A DNA stretch of 64,000 bases from CAG-877 sp045627525 (GCA_045627525.1 JAZQNW010000013.1:86113-150112), one strand, 5' to 3'. Positions 43,173-52,882 are shown, counted from the stretch's first letter. A program made the numbers and translations. The notes: generated by a model not told the origin, from the letters alone.

Positions 43173-43636
43173 TCGGCACTTCCTGTCCTATCTTTTGTCC
43201 ATCTTAGACTATCTTTTGTATGATGTTTATAACCAATTATAGGAAAATCTTTAATTTCTTCATTACCTTTTTTTACAAATATTTGATAATCATAATAATC
43301 TAATTGATCTTTTGAGAATGCTTCTAATGCTTTATTTCCATAGTTTTTAGCGGCATCTAATCCTGTATCATCAGAAACTTTAATAATTATTTCAACTGTT
43401 CTTCCTGAAGTTCTTGATGTTACGTCTTCCACACCAGATTCTTTTAATGTTGTTTTTAATTTGTCAAAAGTAGTGTTATTAATTCGTACTTTTTCAATAC
43501 CTTCTAATCTATTTCCATAGATAACATTACCTTTACTACCAAAGAAAATTATTTTTACTGGTATTAATAGAATTACAATTACTAAGAAAATAGCAATTGC
43601 TATAAATGTTTTTTTATTTTCTCTTATAAATTTCAT
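43169..43636 (-). CDS. Small membrane-anchored protein, first gene of the GGDEF operon
   Basis: 155 aa, not recognised. One N-terminal helix (about 9-31) and an outside domain of ~120 residues with an alpha/beta pattern: VRINNTTFDKLKTTLKESGVEDV, then TVEIIIKVSDDTG, AAKNYGNKALEAF and YDYQIFVKKGNEE. This resembles a small ACT-like or ferredoxin-like fold. Conserved cysteines are absent. It overlaps the sensor gene by 4 bp and follows a strong promoter, so it may be a partner of the sensor's extracellular part (inference). Confidence 0.65.
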   Translation of the reverse strand: MKFIRENKKTFIAIAIFLVIVILLIPVKIIFFGSKGNVIYGNRLEGIEKVRINNTTFDKLKTTLKESGVEDVTSRTSGRTVEIIIKVSDDTGLDAAKNYGNKALEAFSKDQLDYYDYQIFVKKGNEEIKDFPIIGYKHHTKDSLRWTKDRTGSAE

Positions 43637-43658
43637 CTTATCACATCCTAGTATTATA

Positions 43659-43687
43659 ATTATACACTATTGATAATTCTTTTTCAA
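43659..43687 (-). promoter_or_regulatory. Promoter of the GGDEF-sensor operon
   Basis: Minus strand TTGAAA (43682-43687), 17-bp spacer, TATAAT (43659-43664). It lies directly after gatB; no clear gatB terminator is visible, so read-through from gatCAB is possible. Confidence 0.75.
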
Positions 43688-43695
43688 TTAGCAAT

Positions 43696-45117
43696 TTATT
43701 TTAGTTCTTCAATTAATATATCCATTGCCATTTTAGGATTAGCAGAACCTTTTGTTTCTTTCATAATTTGACCCATTAAAAATTTTATAGCTCTATCGTG
43801 ACCATTTTTATAATCATTAACGCTATCTTCATTATTAGAAATTATCTTTTTAACAATTTCTCTTATTGATGAATCATCTGTAATATTTTCAACACCAGAT
43901 AGTTTTATTATTTCTTCAATGCTCATTTCTTCTTCTAAAACTTTGTTGATGATTTCTTTTAAGTTTTTACTTGTTAAAGTACCATTAGACATTTTAGATA
44001 TTAAGTCTAAGAATTTATTTTTTGTAAGTTTTGTTTCTGTTATTTTTTTATCATTTTTGTTTAAATATGCTGATATGTCGCCCAATAACAGGTTACTAGC
44101 TATTTTAAAATCTGTATTTTCATTTAATAAGTCATTAAAATAATCACTTAATTGCTTATTTTGTACTAGTTTATTTGCATTTATATCTGAAACACCTAAC
44201 TCTACATATTTTGATCTTCTTTCATCTGGTAACATGCCAATTGTACTTTTTACTTCTTCAATCATTTTGTCTGTTACATAGATAAATGGTAAGTCTGGTT
44301 CTGGAATATAACGATAATCATTTCCTGTTTCTTTTACACGCATTAAAACAGTATCACCCAATTTGTCATCATAACGTCTTGTTTGCTCTTTAAACGACTC
44401 ATTGTTATCTAATAGTTTTGATTGACGAGATATTTCTTTATCTATACTTATTGCTACATTTGTTATTGAACCAATGTTTTTAATTTCACATTTTGTTCCA
44501 TAAGGATCTTCTTCTTTTTTTCTAATTGATACATTTGCATCGCAACGCATAGATCCCTCTTCAATTTTGCAATCGCTTATGTCGCTATAAAATAGTAATT
44601 CTCTTAATTTTTCAAGATACAATTTTGCCTCTTGTCCACTATTCATACAAGGCTTTGTTACTATTTCAATTAGAGGAACACCAGCTCTATTAAAGTCTAA
44701 TAATGTTTTATCGCTTCTATGCGTACTTTTACATGTATCCTCTTCTATATGCATTTCTTCTATTTCTATTTTTTTCTTTTTTCCATCTATATCTATTTCC
44801 ACATAACCATCATATCCTATAGGAGTGCGATTTTGTGTAATTTGGAAATTCTTTGGATTGTCTGGATAAAAATAGTTTTTACGATCAAAATGCATTTCTT
44901 TTCTAATTTTACAATTTAAAACTGTTGCTGCTTTAAGAGCTAGTCTTAGAACTTCTTCGTTTAAAGTTGGAAGTGTTCCTGGATATCCTAGGTCAATTAC
45001 ATTAGTTAAGGAATTGGCCATTTGTCCATATCCATTTTTTGATGATGAAAATATTTTTGTATTTGTTTTCAATTCAACGTGGACTTCAATACCAATTGTT
45101 GGAATGTAGTTAGTCAT
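43696..45117 (-). CDS. gatB: Aspartyl/glutamyl-tRNA amidotransferase subunit B
   Basis: 473 aa, full length. N-terminal kinase-like cradle (EVHVELKTNTKIFSSS, HFDRKNYFYPDNPKN, DFNRAGVPLIEIVT, RYIPEPDLP) and C-terminal YqeY/GatB tail domain ending in IMKETKGSANPKMAMDIL. GatB activates Glu-tRNA(Gln) or Asp-tRNA(Asn) with ATP and accepts ammonia from GatA. The frame opens at a GTG inside GAGGTG; the ATG at 45117 is the correctly spaced start. It overlaps gatA by 8 bp. Order gatC-gatA-gatB is the standard operon. Confidence 0.97.
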   Translation of the reverse strand: MTNYIPTIGIEVHVELKTNTKIFSSSKNGYGQMANSLTNVIDLGYPGTLPTLNEEVLRLALKAATVLNCKIRKEMHFDRKNYFYPDNPKNFQITQNRTPIGYDGYVEIDIDGKKKKIEIEEMHIEEDTCKSTHRSDKTLLDFNRAGVPLIEIVTKPCMNSGQEAKLYLEKLRELLFYSDISDCKIEEGSMRCDANVSIRKKEEDPYGTKCEIKNIGSITNVAISIDKEISRQSKLLDNNESFKEQTRRYDDKLGDTVLMRVKETGNDYRYIPEPDLPFIYVTDKMIEEVKSTIGMLPDERRSKYVELGVSDINANKLVQNKQLSDYFNDLLNENTDFKIASNLLLGDISAYLNKNDKKITETKLTKNKFLDLISKMSNGTLTSKNLKEIINKVLEEEMSIEEIIKLSGVENITDDSSIREIVKKIISNNEDSVNDYKNGHDRAIKFLMGQIMKETKGSANPKMAMDILIEELK

Positions 45118-46570
45118 TATTTTCACCTCTTCCTAATGGTTTTAAAGATAAATTTAATTCTTTTTCTATAAAACTAGCTAATTTGTACATTGTTGCTTCT
45201 TTAAATGGGCCACCTATTATTTGCATGCCGATTGGTAATTTTTCCTCAGTAAATCCAATTGGTATGCTCATTCCTGGAAGTCCAGCCATATTAACTGGGA
45301 TAGTTAATACATCATCAGCAAATGATTTTATTGCATCGTTTAATCCCTTATCTAATTCATAGGCAACAGTTGTATTTGTTGGTCCTATTATTAGGTCATA
45401 GTCTTTAAAAACTTCTAAGAAACTTTTTCTTAGGTCATCTCTTATTTCAAGAGCTTTGTTATAATATTCTTTAGCATTTTTTCCACTTAATAAATAGCTA
45501 CCAATCATTATACGTCTTTTTACTTCATCACCAAATCCAATTTTACGGCTCTTTAAGTATAAATCTTCTATATTCTTTGGATTTTCATAGCTATAACCAT
45601 ATCGTATACCATCAAAACGAGCTAAATTTGAACTAGCTTCACCTAAGGCAATTATTTGATATAATGGCACTGCTTTTTCTATATAATCAATATCAACATA
45701 ATCTATTTTACAATTGTGTTTTTTTAATATTTCAATTACATTATTTAATTTATCTTTTATATTTTGATCTATTAAATCGTTAACATAGAAATTAGGAATA
45801 GCTATTTTCATTCCATCTATTTTTTCACCGATTAATCTAGTGAAATCTTCATTTGTTTCAGCACTTGTTAAATCATTTTCACTTTTTCCACAGATTGTGT
45901 TTAAAAGTAGAGCATTTTCATAGACATTTCTTGTTATAGGTCCTATTTGATCTAGGCTCGAACTAAAGGCAATTAATCCAAATCTTGATACACGTCCATA
46001 CGTTGGTTTTAAACCTACTGTTGCGCAAAAGCTTGATGGCTGTCTTATTGATCCACCTGTATCAGACCCTAGTGCTAATGGTATCAAATTGGCACTAACT
46101 GCGGCAGCGCTACCACCTGATGATCCACCAGGTACTCTATTTTCATCCCATGGATTTCTTACTGGTCCAAAAAAAGATGTACGATTTGATGAACCCATAG
46201 CAAATTCATCCATATTTGTTTTACCAATAATAATAAGATTAGCATCTTTTATCTTTTTTACAACATCAGCATCATATATAGGAACAAAATTTTCTAACAT
46301 TTTAGAAGCTGCTGTTGTACGTAAGTCTTTTGTTACAATATTATCTTTTAAAGCAATCGGAATACCAAATGTAAGAGAATCTACTTCTTTATTTTCAAGT
46401 TCTTTTGCTTGTTTTAAAGCTTCTTCCTTATTTAATGTAATAAAGCAATTTAATTCTTTATTTTCTTCAATTCTTTCAAAAGCTTCATTTACTAAATCTG
46501 TAGGTGTAATTTGTTTTTCTTTTAATAGTTTGTTTATTTCAACTATTGATAAATCTAAATATTTAGGCAC
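45110..46570 (-). CDS. gatA: Aspartyl/glutamyl-tRNA amidotransferase subunit A
   Basis: 486 aa amidase-signature protein. Catalytic triad Lys75 (ALKDN), cis-Ser150 (PGGSSGGSAAAV) and Ser174 (SDTGGSIRQP). It frees ammonia from glutamine for GatB. The start is a GTG at 46570, with AGGTGATATAG as Shine-Dalgarno inside the end of gatC, and the genes overlap by 8 bp. The presence of gatCAB means Gln-tRNA (and perhaps Asn-tRNA) is made by transamidation. Confidence 0.97.
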   Translation of the reverse strand: MPKYLDLSIVEINKLLKEKQITPTDLVNEAFERIEENKELNCFITLNKEEALKQAKELENKEVDSLTFGIPIALKDNIVTKDLRTTAASKMLENFVPIYDADVVKKIKDANLIIIGKTNMDEFAMGSSNRTSFFGPVRNPWDENRVPGGSSGGSAAAVSANLIPLALGSDTGGSIRQPSSFCATVGLKPTYGRVSRFGLIAFSSSLDQIGPITRNVYENALLLNTICGKSENDLTSAETNEDFTRLIGEKIDGMKIAIPNFYVNDLIDQNIKDKLNNVIEILKKHNCKIDYVDIDYIEKAVPLYQIIALGEASSNLARFDGIRYGYSYENPKNIEDLYLKSRKIGFGDEVKRRIMIGSYLLSGKNAKEYYNKALEIRDDLRKSFLEVFKDYDLIIGPTNTTVAYELDKGLNDAIKSFADDVLTIPVNMAGLPGMSIPIGFTEEKLPIGMQIIGGPFKEATMYKLASFIEKELNLSLKPLGRGENND

Positions 46571-46877
46571 CTATATCACCTGCCTCGCTAATAACTACTG
46601 GTACAGAGAAATAATTACCATTATGTCTTGGTGCATTTTTTAGTGCTTCTTTAGGGTCTAGCATTTCTCCTTCTTTATCTTCTCTTAGTGCACATTTATT
46701 TTCAGTTGGACAAATTAATATTTCCTTGTCATAACCTTCTACATCATTAATTTTTTCAATTGAATCTAAAATTTGTTTTAGCTTTACTTGATACATTGCT
46801 AGTTCTTCTTCATCTATTTCAATTTTTGCAAGATGAGCAACATGTAAAACTTCTTCTCTTGTTAGTTTTTCTTCCAT
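46563..46877 (-). CDS. gatC: Aspartyl/glutamyl-tRNA amidotransferase subunit C
   Basis: 104 aa. LTREEVLHVAHLAKIEIDEEE at the start (broken by the usual variation) and LREDKEGEMLDPKEALKNAP near the end are GatC landmarks. It wraps around the GatA-GatB interface and stabilises the complex. AAAGGAGG precedes the ATG. First gene of the operon, with a consensus promoter 26 bp upstream. Confidence 0.95.
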   Translation of the reverse strand: MEEKLTREEVLHVAHLAKIEIDEEELAMYQVKLKQILDSIEKINDVEGYDKEILICPTENKCALREDKEGEMLDPKEALKNAPRHNGNYFSVPVVISEAGDIGA

Positions 46878-46902
46878 GAGGTTTCCTCCTTTAACTTCAT
46901 AT

Positions 46903-46931
46903 ATTATACCATGTATAAGTGTTATTGTAAA
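46903..46931 (-). promoter_or_regulatory. Promoter of gatCAB
   Basis: Minus strand TTTACA (46926-46931), 17-bp spacer, TATAAT (46903-46908). Confidence 0.8.
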
Positions 46932-46942
46932 TTTTTAAAAAG

Positions 46943-46970
46943 AAGAAAAAGCAGATTACATCTGCTTTTT
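46943..46970 (-). terminator. Intrinsic terminator upstream of gatCAB
   Basis: 11-bp perfect stem AAAAAGCAGAT/ATCTGCTTTTT with TAC loop; it ends the transcript of the 230-aa membrane protein gene. Confidence 0.75.
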
Positions 46971-46999
46971 TTTACTTTACTATTTTATTAATATATTTA

Positions 47000-47692
47000 C
47001 TATTCAGCAAAACAATTATCTATGTATAAAGTATTAGATTTTTTATTTGTTTTATATTCAAATTTGCTTATAGTACCAATAGTAGTAATTTCTTCTTTCT
47101 TCTTCTTTGATGGTATCTTAGCATCTTTTGCCATAGTACAAACTATGTTTAGTGTATATTTTTTATCAGGATCATTATAACCAAATGTAAATTTTGTATT
47201 TTTATTGTTACTTTTTATATATGTACCATTTACTCTTACAAATTGTTTATAATATTTTTTATAAGTTGCTTCTGCATCATTATTAAATTCAATAGCTAAA
47301 TCTAGTGCTGATATATCAATTGGTTCACTTATATATTTTAATTTCCATGTACCAACAACCATATCTCTTCTACCTTGAATTTGATGATATTTAATAATTT
47401 TATATCCTGCACCATAATATACTTTTGTTCCACCATCTTTATAAGTTGTAGTTTTTATTGCAAAGTATGGTCCTCTATTATATCTTGCTACTGAAATAAC
47501 ATCTACTGCAACCATACTTAAAATTAACATAATAATTATAAATGATATGTTTATAATTAACTTTGCTTTTTTTCTTGATTTAGGACTTGTTTCTTCTTCA
47601 AATTCGTCTTCAACAATTTCTTCTACTACTTCTTCATAATCATCATCGATATATTCTTCTAAATCTTCAATTGTTTCTTTTTTTCTACGCAT
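47000..47692 (-). CDS. Single-pass membrane protein of unknown function
   Basis: 230 aa. A very acidic cytoplasmic N-terminus (~40 residues, many Glu/Asp), one helix (about 44-66) and a ~160-residue outside domain of strands (KTTTYKDGGTKVYYGAGYKI, MVVGTWKLKYI, FTFGYNDPDKKYTLNIVCTM). It is not recognised. The frame extends to an ATG at 47728 with no ribosome-binding site; GTAGGT upstream of the ATG at 47692 favours the shorter form. Transcribed from its own promoter. Confidence 0.65.
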   Translation of the reverse strand: MRRKKETIEDLEEYIDDDYEEVVEEIVEDEFEEETSPKSRKKAKLIINISFIIIMLILSMVAVDVISVARYNRGPYFAIKTTTYKDGGTKVYYGAGYKIIKYHQIQGRRDMVVGTWKLKYISEPIDISALDLAIEFNNDAEATYKKYYKQFVRVNGTYIKSNNKNTKFTFGYNDPDKKYTLNIVCTMAKDAKIPSKKKKEEITTIGTISKFEYKTNKKSNTLYIDNCFAE

Positions 47693-47744
47693 TATGTTTA
47701 ACCTACTTTCTTTTTTTAAGTACAACATTGCTGTTTATGGGCAT

Positions 47745-47773
47745 ATTATATCATAAAATCAGTTTAATTTCAA
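47745..47773 (-). promoter_or_regulatory. Promoter of the 230-aa membrane protein gene
   Basis: Minus strand TTGAAA (47768-47773), 17-bp spacer, TATAAT (47745-47750), just after the ligA stop codon. Confidence 0.75.
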
Positions 47774-47780
47774 TTGTTTA

Positions 47781-49733
47781 TTAGCTATTACTAATTTCCA
47801 ATAATTGATCCTCAGTAATTATTTCTATACCCAATTCTTTTGCTTTAGTATTTTTTGTTGATGTTGAATTAATATCATTATTTATTAAATAATTAACATT
47901 ACTGGAAATGGCTTTTATTACTTTTCCTCCACAATTTTCAATATATTCTATTAAACTATCTCTATTTTCAAAATGATTTAGACTTCCAGTTATTGCAAAC
48001 ACTTTATTTTCTAGTGTCTTTTCATGATCGTTATTTTGATCAACAAATTCTATTTCTGGTAATAGTTCTTCTAACTCAAAAACAAATTTAGGGTTATTAA
48101 ATGTATCAACCCATTCTTTAGCAATAATTTCTCCAATACCTTCAATTTCTTTTAATTCGTCAAAGGTCAAATTTCTTATACGATTAAAATTATTTTCAAA
48201 ATTATGACAAATTAATTTTGCTCTTGATAGTCCTATATCTGGTATACCTAAAGCATAAATAAAGTTATATAGTTTTACTTTTTTAGACTTTTCTATTGAT
48301 TTAATCATATTATTATATGATTTTTTACCAAATCCTTCAAAATTTATAATTTCTTCTTCATGATTTTCTAATTTGTATAAATCAGCATACTTATTTACTA
48401 TATTTTCTTCTATTAATTTGTTTAATATTGAATCTGATATTCCATCTATATCCATGGCATTTCTACTAGTAAATAGGCTTAATCTTTTCATTAATTTTGC
48501 CATACAAAACTCATTCATACAATATAAATATTTAACATCTCCAGACTCTACTATTTCGGCATTTTCACCACATACTGGACATTTGTTTGGAATAATTAGA
48601 GTATTACTTTTGGTTATATTACTGGCAACTTGTGGAATAATCATATTAGCTTTATATACTAGTATATCATCACCTATTCCAAGCTTTAATCCTTGAAGAA
48701 TAGAGATATTATGAAGTGATGCTCTACTTACAATTGTCCCTTCTAATTCTACAGGTTGAAATACTGCTACAGGATTTATCAATCCAGTTCTTGATACTTT
48801 CCAGTCAACTGATTCTAATACTGTTGGAACTGTTTCATCTTGCCATTTAAATGCAATGGAGTGTTTAGGAAATTTTGCAGTTGTTCCTAAATTTTCACCA
48901 TATTTGATATCATTATAAGTCAAAACCAAGCCATCTGATGGGATATCATAAGTTTTTATTTTTTCCTTAAATTTTAATACTTCAGATGGTAATGTTTCTT
49001 TTCTTACTTTGTAATTTTCTACAACTTCAAAGCCTAGTGATTTTAGCCATTCAAATTCTTCACTTTTATATTTAAATTCTTTATTATTTACTTCAATAAG
49101 AGCGAATATTACACAATTAACATTTCTTTGTGCAGTAATCTTACTATCTAATTGCCTAACAGATCCTGAGCATAAATTTCTAGGATTTTTATATTGGCTA
49201 GATCCATCTCCTAATTTGTCATTCATATTATCAAAATCTGAATATTTAATTATGGCTTCACCACGAACTACTAAATGTCCTTTATAAGAAATTGTAAGTG
49301 GAATATTTTTAAATTGTTTTACATTTTCGGTAACAACTTCACCAATAATACCATTTCCTCTTGTGACTCCACTAACTAATTTACCATTTTCATAAGTTAA
49401 TACTATAGTTAAACCATCAAGTTTCCACGATAAAAGTCCTTCTTGATTATCTAAAAATGAAACTAGATCATCTACTTTTTTGGTTTTTGATAATGATAAC
49501 ATTGGTGCTGGGTGTTCAACTTGCTCTAAAAAATCTGATATTTCTGGTTCTATGTTGATAGTTGGACTATTTGATAGGACCATATTGGTTTCATTTTCCA
49601 ATTCTACTAATTCATCATATAAATGGTCATATTCATAATCTGTCATGGCAGAAGTATTATTACGATAATAAATTTCTGCAGCTTTATTAAGAGTTTTTAT
49701 TAACTCTTTCATTCGCTCTATTTTTTCATTCAT
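47781..49733 (-). CDS. ligA: NAD+-dependent DNA ligase
   Basis: 650 aa, near the usual 670. Order: Ia domain (YYRNNTSAMTDYEYDHLYDEL), adenylation domain with catalytic Lys104 in WKLDGLT, OB fold, a four-Cys zinc finger (CPVCG and CMNEFC), helix-hairpin-helix repeats (GIPDIGLSRAKLIC, EIEGIGEIIAKEW) and a C-terminal BRCT domain (KVFAITGSLNHFENRDSLI). It seals nicks in replication and repair. AGGAGATAAACT precedes the ATG. It lies downstream of the nucleotidyltransferase and pcrA genes, an extended version of the common pcrA-ligA pairing. Confidence 0.97.
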   Translation of the reverse strand: MNEKIERMKELIKTLNKAAEIYYRNNTSAMTDYEYDHLYDELVELENETNMVLSNSPTINIEPEISDFLEQVEHPAPMLSLSKTKKVDDLVSFLDNQEGLLSWKLDGLTIVLTYENGKLVSGVTRGNGIIGEVVTENVKQFKNIPLTISYKGHLVVRGEAIIKYSDFDNMNDKLGDGSSQYKNPRNLCSGSVRQLDSKITAQRNVNCVIFALIEVNNKEFKYKSEEFEWLKSLGFEVVENYKVRKETLPSEVLKFKEKIKTYDIPSDGLVLTYNDIKYGENLGTTAKFPKHSIAFKWQDETVPTVLESVDWKVSRTGLINPVAVFQPVELEGTIVSRASLHNISILQGLKLGIGDDILVYKANMIIPQVASNITKSNTLIIPNKCPVCGENAEIVESGDVKYLYCMNEFCMAKLMKRLSLFTSRNAMDIDGISDSILNKLIEENIVNKYADLYKLENHEEEIINFEGFGKKSYNNMIKSIEKSKKVKLYNFIYALGIPDIGLSRAKLICHNFENNFNRIRNLTFDELKEIEGIGEIIAKEWVDTFNNPKFVFELEELLPEIEFVDQNNDHEKTLENKVFAITGSLNHFENRDSLIEYIENCGGKVIKAISSNVNYLINNDINSTSTKNTKAKELGIEIITEDQLLEISNS

Positions 49734-49765
49734 AGTTTATCTCCTAACTATAATAAAACTAATTC

Positions 49766-50680
49766 TTAATCCCATAAATGTTCAGGATATTCACCGTTTT
49801 CTTCTAATCTTTGCAATGCAATTTTTACACTTGGTAAATCTTCTCTATATGTTACTCCATACCATGTAGCACTTGTTGTTATAACTTCACAAGTTGCATA
49901 ATTTTCTTTTATTGCTTTAAATAATACATCTGGAATTAAATATTCACATTTTTCTAGATTATCTTTATTTTCATCTAAAAATTCTGCAAAATGGTCTTTA
50001 ATATATTTAAATATACTTGGAGTAAATAATAACATATTCATTGAAACAGAGTCTTCCTCAGCAACTTCAAATGAATTAGATCCATCTAGAGGTGTAGCTA
50101 TTATTTTATCATTTACGCGTTCTACTGAACTTTCTGTTAATTTTTCTATTTTATTACCATTTAATTTTAATACTCCTCTTTTTACAGCACCATTTTCAGT
50201 AATGGTATTTTTTACTAGGTAACTAATCATACCATATGAATGTGGTTGTGTATATGTTGCATTCTGTAAAAATTTAGCGCCTTTTTCAAATGCATCTCTT
50301 CCATAGAAATCATCAGCATTTATCATCATAAATGGTTCATTTACTTTATCTTCGCAACATAAAACTGCGTGTGCTGTTCCTAATGGTTTATTTCTTGTTT
50401 CTGGTATTTCACATCCTTCTGGCAAATTATCATTTTTTTGGAAACAATATTCTACCTTTATATGTGGTTCTACTCTTTTACCAATTGTTTCTTTAAACAC
50501 TTCATAATTTTCTTCTTTTATTAAGAATACAATTTTATTGAATCCAGCTTTTATAGCATCATAAACTGAATAATCAATTATAAATTCATCATTTTTTCCT
50601 ACGGGTTCTATTTGTTTTAACCCTCCAAATCTGCTGCCCATTCCTGCAGCTAATATAACTAATGTAATATCCTTATTCAT
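49766..50680 (-). CDS. Sugar nucleotidyltransferase (NTP_transferase family)
   Basis: 304 aa. The nucleotide-binding start VILAAGMGSRFGGLKQ is diagnostic, with IDYSVYDAIKAGF, the metal-binding region MMINADDFYGR and VSMNMLLFTPSIF later. It makes an NDP-sugar or NDP-alcohol from NTP and a phosphorylated compound. It is not the classic GalU/GtaB by motif; the group it resembles is often found with choline or sugar-alcohol activation genes, so the substrate is open. AAAGGAATATT precedes the ATG. It sits between pcrA (14-bp gap) and ligA (32-bp gap) and is probably co-transcribed with them. Confidence 0.85.
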   Translation of the reverse strand: MNKDITLVILAAGMGSRFGGLKQIEPVGKNDEFIIDYSVYDAIKAGFNKIVFLIKEENYEVFKETIGKRVEPHIKVEYCFQKNDNLPEGCEIPETRNKPLGTAHAVLCCEDKVNEPFMMINADDFYGRDAFEKGAKFLQNATYTQPHSYGMISYLVKNTITENGAVKRGVLKLNGNKIEKLTESSVERVNDKIIATPLDGSNSFEVAEEDSVSMNMLLFTPSIFKYIKDHFAEFLDENKDNLEKCEYLIPDVLFKAIKENYATCEVITTSATWYGVTYREDLPSVKIALQRLEENGEYPEHLWD

Positions 50681-50694
50681 AATATTCCTTTCCT

Positions 50695-52791
50695 TTAAAC
50701 CTTTGTTAATTTTTTATGGTTTTTCATTAATTTCTTTATTCCATGAGGATGTTTAAACGCAACACTTACAAGTGTATTAGTAACTTCTACTACTTTTCCA
50801 GTTCCAAATGTTTCATGATAGACATAGTCTCCAACTTCATAATCTACTGCTTCTTCTCTAAACATTTCCCCTACGTCCATCTTAACTTCTTTTTCTTTGA
50901 CTTCATCTTTTACATTTGTATCTAATAAGTCTGGGTTTATTTCACTTATAAACCTACTAACTGGATTTATTTGTTCTTTACCAAATAATGTCCTTCTTCT
51001 GGCATTAACTAAATGTAGATCTTCTTTTGCTCTAGTTATTGCTACATAGCATAGTCTTCTTTCTTCTTCTATTTCACTATTTTCCATTAAAGAATTCATA
51101 TGTGGGAAGATTCCTTCTTCTAGTCCAACAACAAATACATGATCAAATTCTAGTCCTTTTACTGAATGTACCGTCATAAGACTTATTCTATTTGGATCAT
51201 CCTTGTATTCTTCAATATCACTTATTAAGCTTATTTCAAGTAAAAAGTCCTCTAGAGAAATTAGTCCTTCTCTTTCTTCAAATGACTTTGTTATTGATTT
51301 AAATTCTTCAAGATTTTCAAGTCTAACTTCTGCCTCTAAACTTTTTTCACTTTCAAGCTCATTTTTCATACCTGTTGCATCTAATACTTTATCTATCAAT
51401 TCTGTTAAAGTTAAATCTTCAGAAATATTTCTTAATTTTTCAATTAAATTTTTAAATTCTAGTTCTTTTCCTGATGATATAGCTTCATAAATACTTGTTT
51501 CATTTAAATCTGCTTTTTCTGTCAAATTATCAATTGTTTTTAAACCAATTCCTCTTTTTGGAGTATTAATAACTCTAAGCAAGCTAACATTATCCTTTGG
51601 ATTATGAATTAATCTTAAATATGCTATTAAATCTTTTATCTCTTTTCTAGAATAGAAATAAAAGCTACCAATTACTCTATATGGTAAATTTTCTTTTAGC
51701 ATTTCTTCTTCTAAAACACGGGACTGAGCATTTGTTCTATATAAAACTGCTATATCTTTATACTTAATATCTCTATTAATTAATTCTTTTATTTTCCTAA
51801 TAACATATTGAGCTTCATCTCTTTCATTGTATGATCTATAATATTTTATTTTATCTCCAGCACCACGTGAAGTCCATAAATTTTTATCTTTACGTTCGCG
51901 ATTGTTTTTTATGACTTGATTAGCAGCATCTAAAATATTGCTTGTTGAACGATAATTTTGTTCTAATAAGATTATTTTAGAATCCTTATAGTCTTTTTCA
52001 AAATTTAAAATATTTTTATAATTTGCTCCACGAAAACTATATATACTCTGACAATCATCACCTACGCAAGTTATTTTTCGATTCTTTTCACTTATCATTT
52101 TAGTTAAAATATATTGTGCTTCATTAGTATCCTGGTATTCATCAATTAATACATATTGATATAAATCTTGATATTTTTCTAAAATGTTTGGATACAATTT
52201 AAATAACTTTATTGGTAAAAGTAGTAAATCATCAAAGTCAACAGAATTATTATTCTGCAATTTTAAATCATATTTTTCATATACTTGATGAACAATTTTT
52301 TCGTAATCACTTATTGCATACTTTTCATACGCACTAGGACTCATCATTTCATTTTTACAGCTACTTATTTTATTTCTAATGGCTCTAGGATTATAAACTT
52401 TAGGATCCAAATTCATATCTTTTAGTATTTTTTTCACTACAGTTAATGAATCATCACTATCCATAATTACAAAATTTGAATTATAACCAAGTAAGCTATA
52501 ATTTTCTTTTAACAGTTTTAATCCAAAGCTATGAAATGTTGATACTTGTATTTTTTTTGCTAAATCACCAATTAGACTATATAATCTATCTTTCATTTCT
52601 TTGGCTGCTTTATTAGTAAAAGTAATTGCCAATATATTATATGGATTTGTCAAGTTTTCCTCTATTAAATAAGCTATTTTAGTTGTTAAAGTTTTTGTTT
52701 TGCCGGCACCTGCTCCAGCAATTATAAGAAGAGGTCCATCGTTGTAGAGAACGGCTTCTTTTTGTTTATCATTTAAATTATCTAAATTCAT
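50695..52791 (-). CDS. pcrA: ATP-dependent DNA helicase PcrA (UvrD/Rep family)
   Basis: 698 aa, a superfamily 1A helicase. Motif I GAGAGKT (residues 26-32), motif Ia TFTNKAAKEM, motif II LIDEYQDTNEAQY, motif III GDDCQSIYSFRGA, motif IV LEQNYRST, motif V MTVHSVKGLEFDHVF and motif VI VAITRAKEDLHL, and a C-terminal Tudor-like domain (VGDYVYHETFGTGKVVEV) that docks on RNA polymerase. It unwinds 3'-5' in repair and clears conflicts with transcription. It is the first gene of a unit with the nucleotidyltransferase and ligA. AGTAGGT precedes the ATG. Confidence 0.96.
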   Translation of the reverse strand: MNLDNLNDKQKEAVLYNDGPLLIIAGAGAGKTKTLTTKIAYLIEENLTNPYNILAITFTNKAAKEMKDRLYSLIGDLAKKIQVSTFHSFGLKLLKENYSLLGYNSNFVIMDSDDSLTVVKKILKDMNLDPKVYNPRAIRNKISSCKNEMMSPSAYEKYAISDYEKIVHQVYEKYDLKLQNNNSVDFDDLLLLPIKLFKLYPNILEKYQDLYQYVLIDEYQDTNEAQYILTKMISEKNRKITCVGDDCQSIYSFRGANYKNILNFEKDYKDSKIILLEQNYRSTSNILDAANQVIKNNRERKDKNLWTSRGAGDKIKYYRSYNERDEAQYVIRKIKELINRDIKYKDIAVLYRTNAQSRVLEEEMLKENLPYRVIGSFYFYSRKEIKDLIAYLRLIHNPKDNVSLLRVINTPKRGIGLKTIDNLTEKADLNETSIYEAISSGKELEFKNLIEKLRNISEDLTLTELIDKVLDATGMKNELESEKSLEAEVRLENLEEFKSITKSFEEREGLISLEDFLLEISLISDIEEYKDDPNRISLMTVHSVKGLEFDHVFVVGLEEGIFPHMNSLMENSEIEEERRLCYVAITRAKEDLHLVNARRRTLFGKEQINPVSRFISEINPDLLDTNVKDEVKEKEVKMDVGEMFREEAVDYEVGDYVYHETFGTGKVVEVTNTLVSVAFKHPHGIKKLMKNHKKLTKV

Positions 52792-52814
52792 ATTTTACCT
52801 ACTTCCTAATAATA

Positions 52815-52843
52815 ATTATAACGTACTTTAACTTTTATAGCAA
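52815..52843 (-). promoter_or_regulatory. Promoter of the pcrA operon
   Basis: Minus strand TTGCTA (52838-52843), 17-bp spacer, TATAAT (52815-52820). Confidence 0.65.
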
Positions 52844-52850
52844 ATAGCAA

Positions 52851-52882
52851 AAAAAAAGCGTATTGGTTATCTTACGCTTTTA
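52851..52882 (-). terminator. Intrinsic terminator of the adhesin-sortase operon
   Basis: 9-bp stem AAAAGCGTA/TACGCTTTT with a ~10-nt loop, minus-strand U-run. Confidence 0.7.

Noticed and set aside
46089..46643. A 184-codon plus-strand frame across gatA and gatC
   Set aside because: Antisense to well-supported gatA/gatC; composition reflects the complementary strand and no start signals are present.
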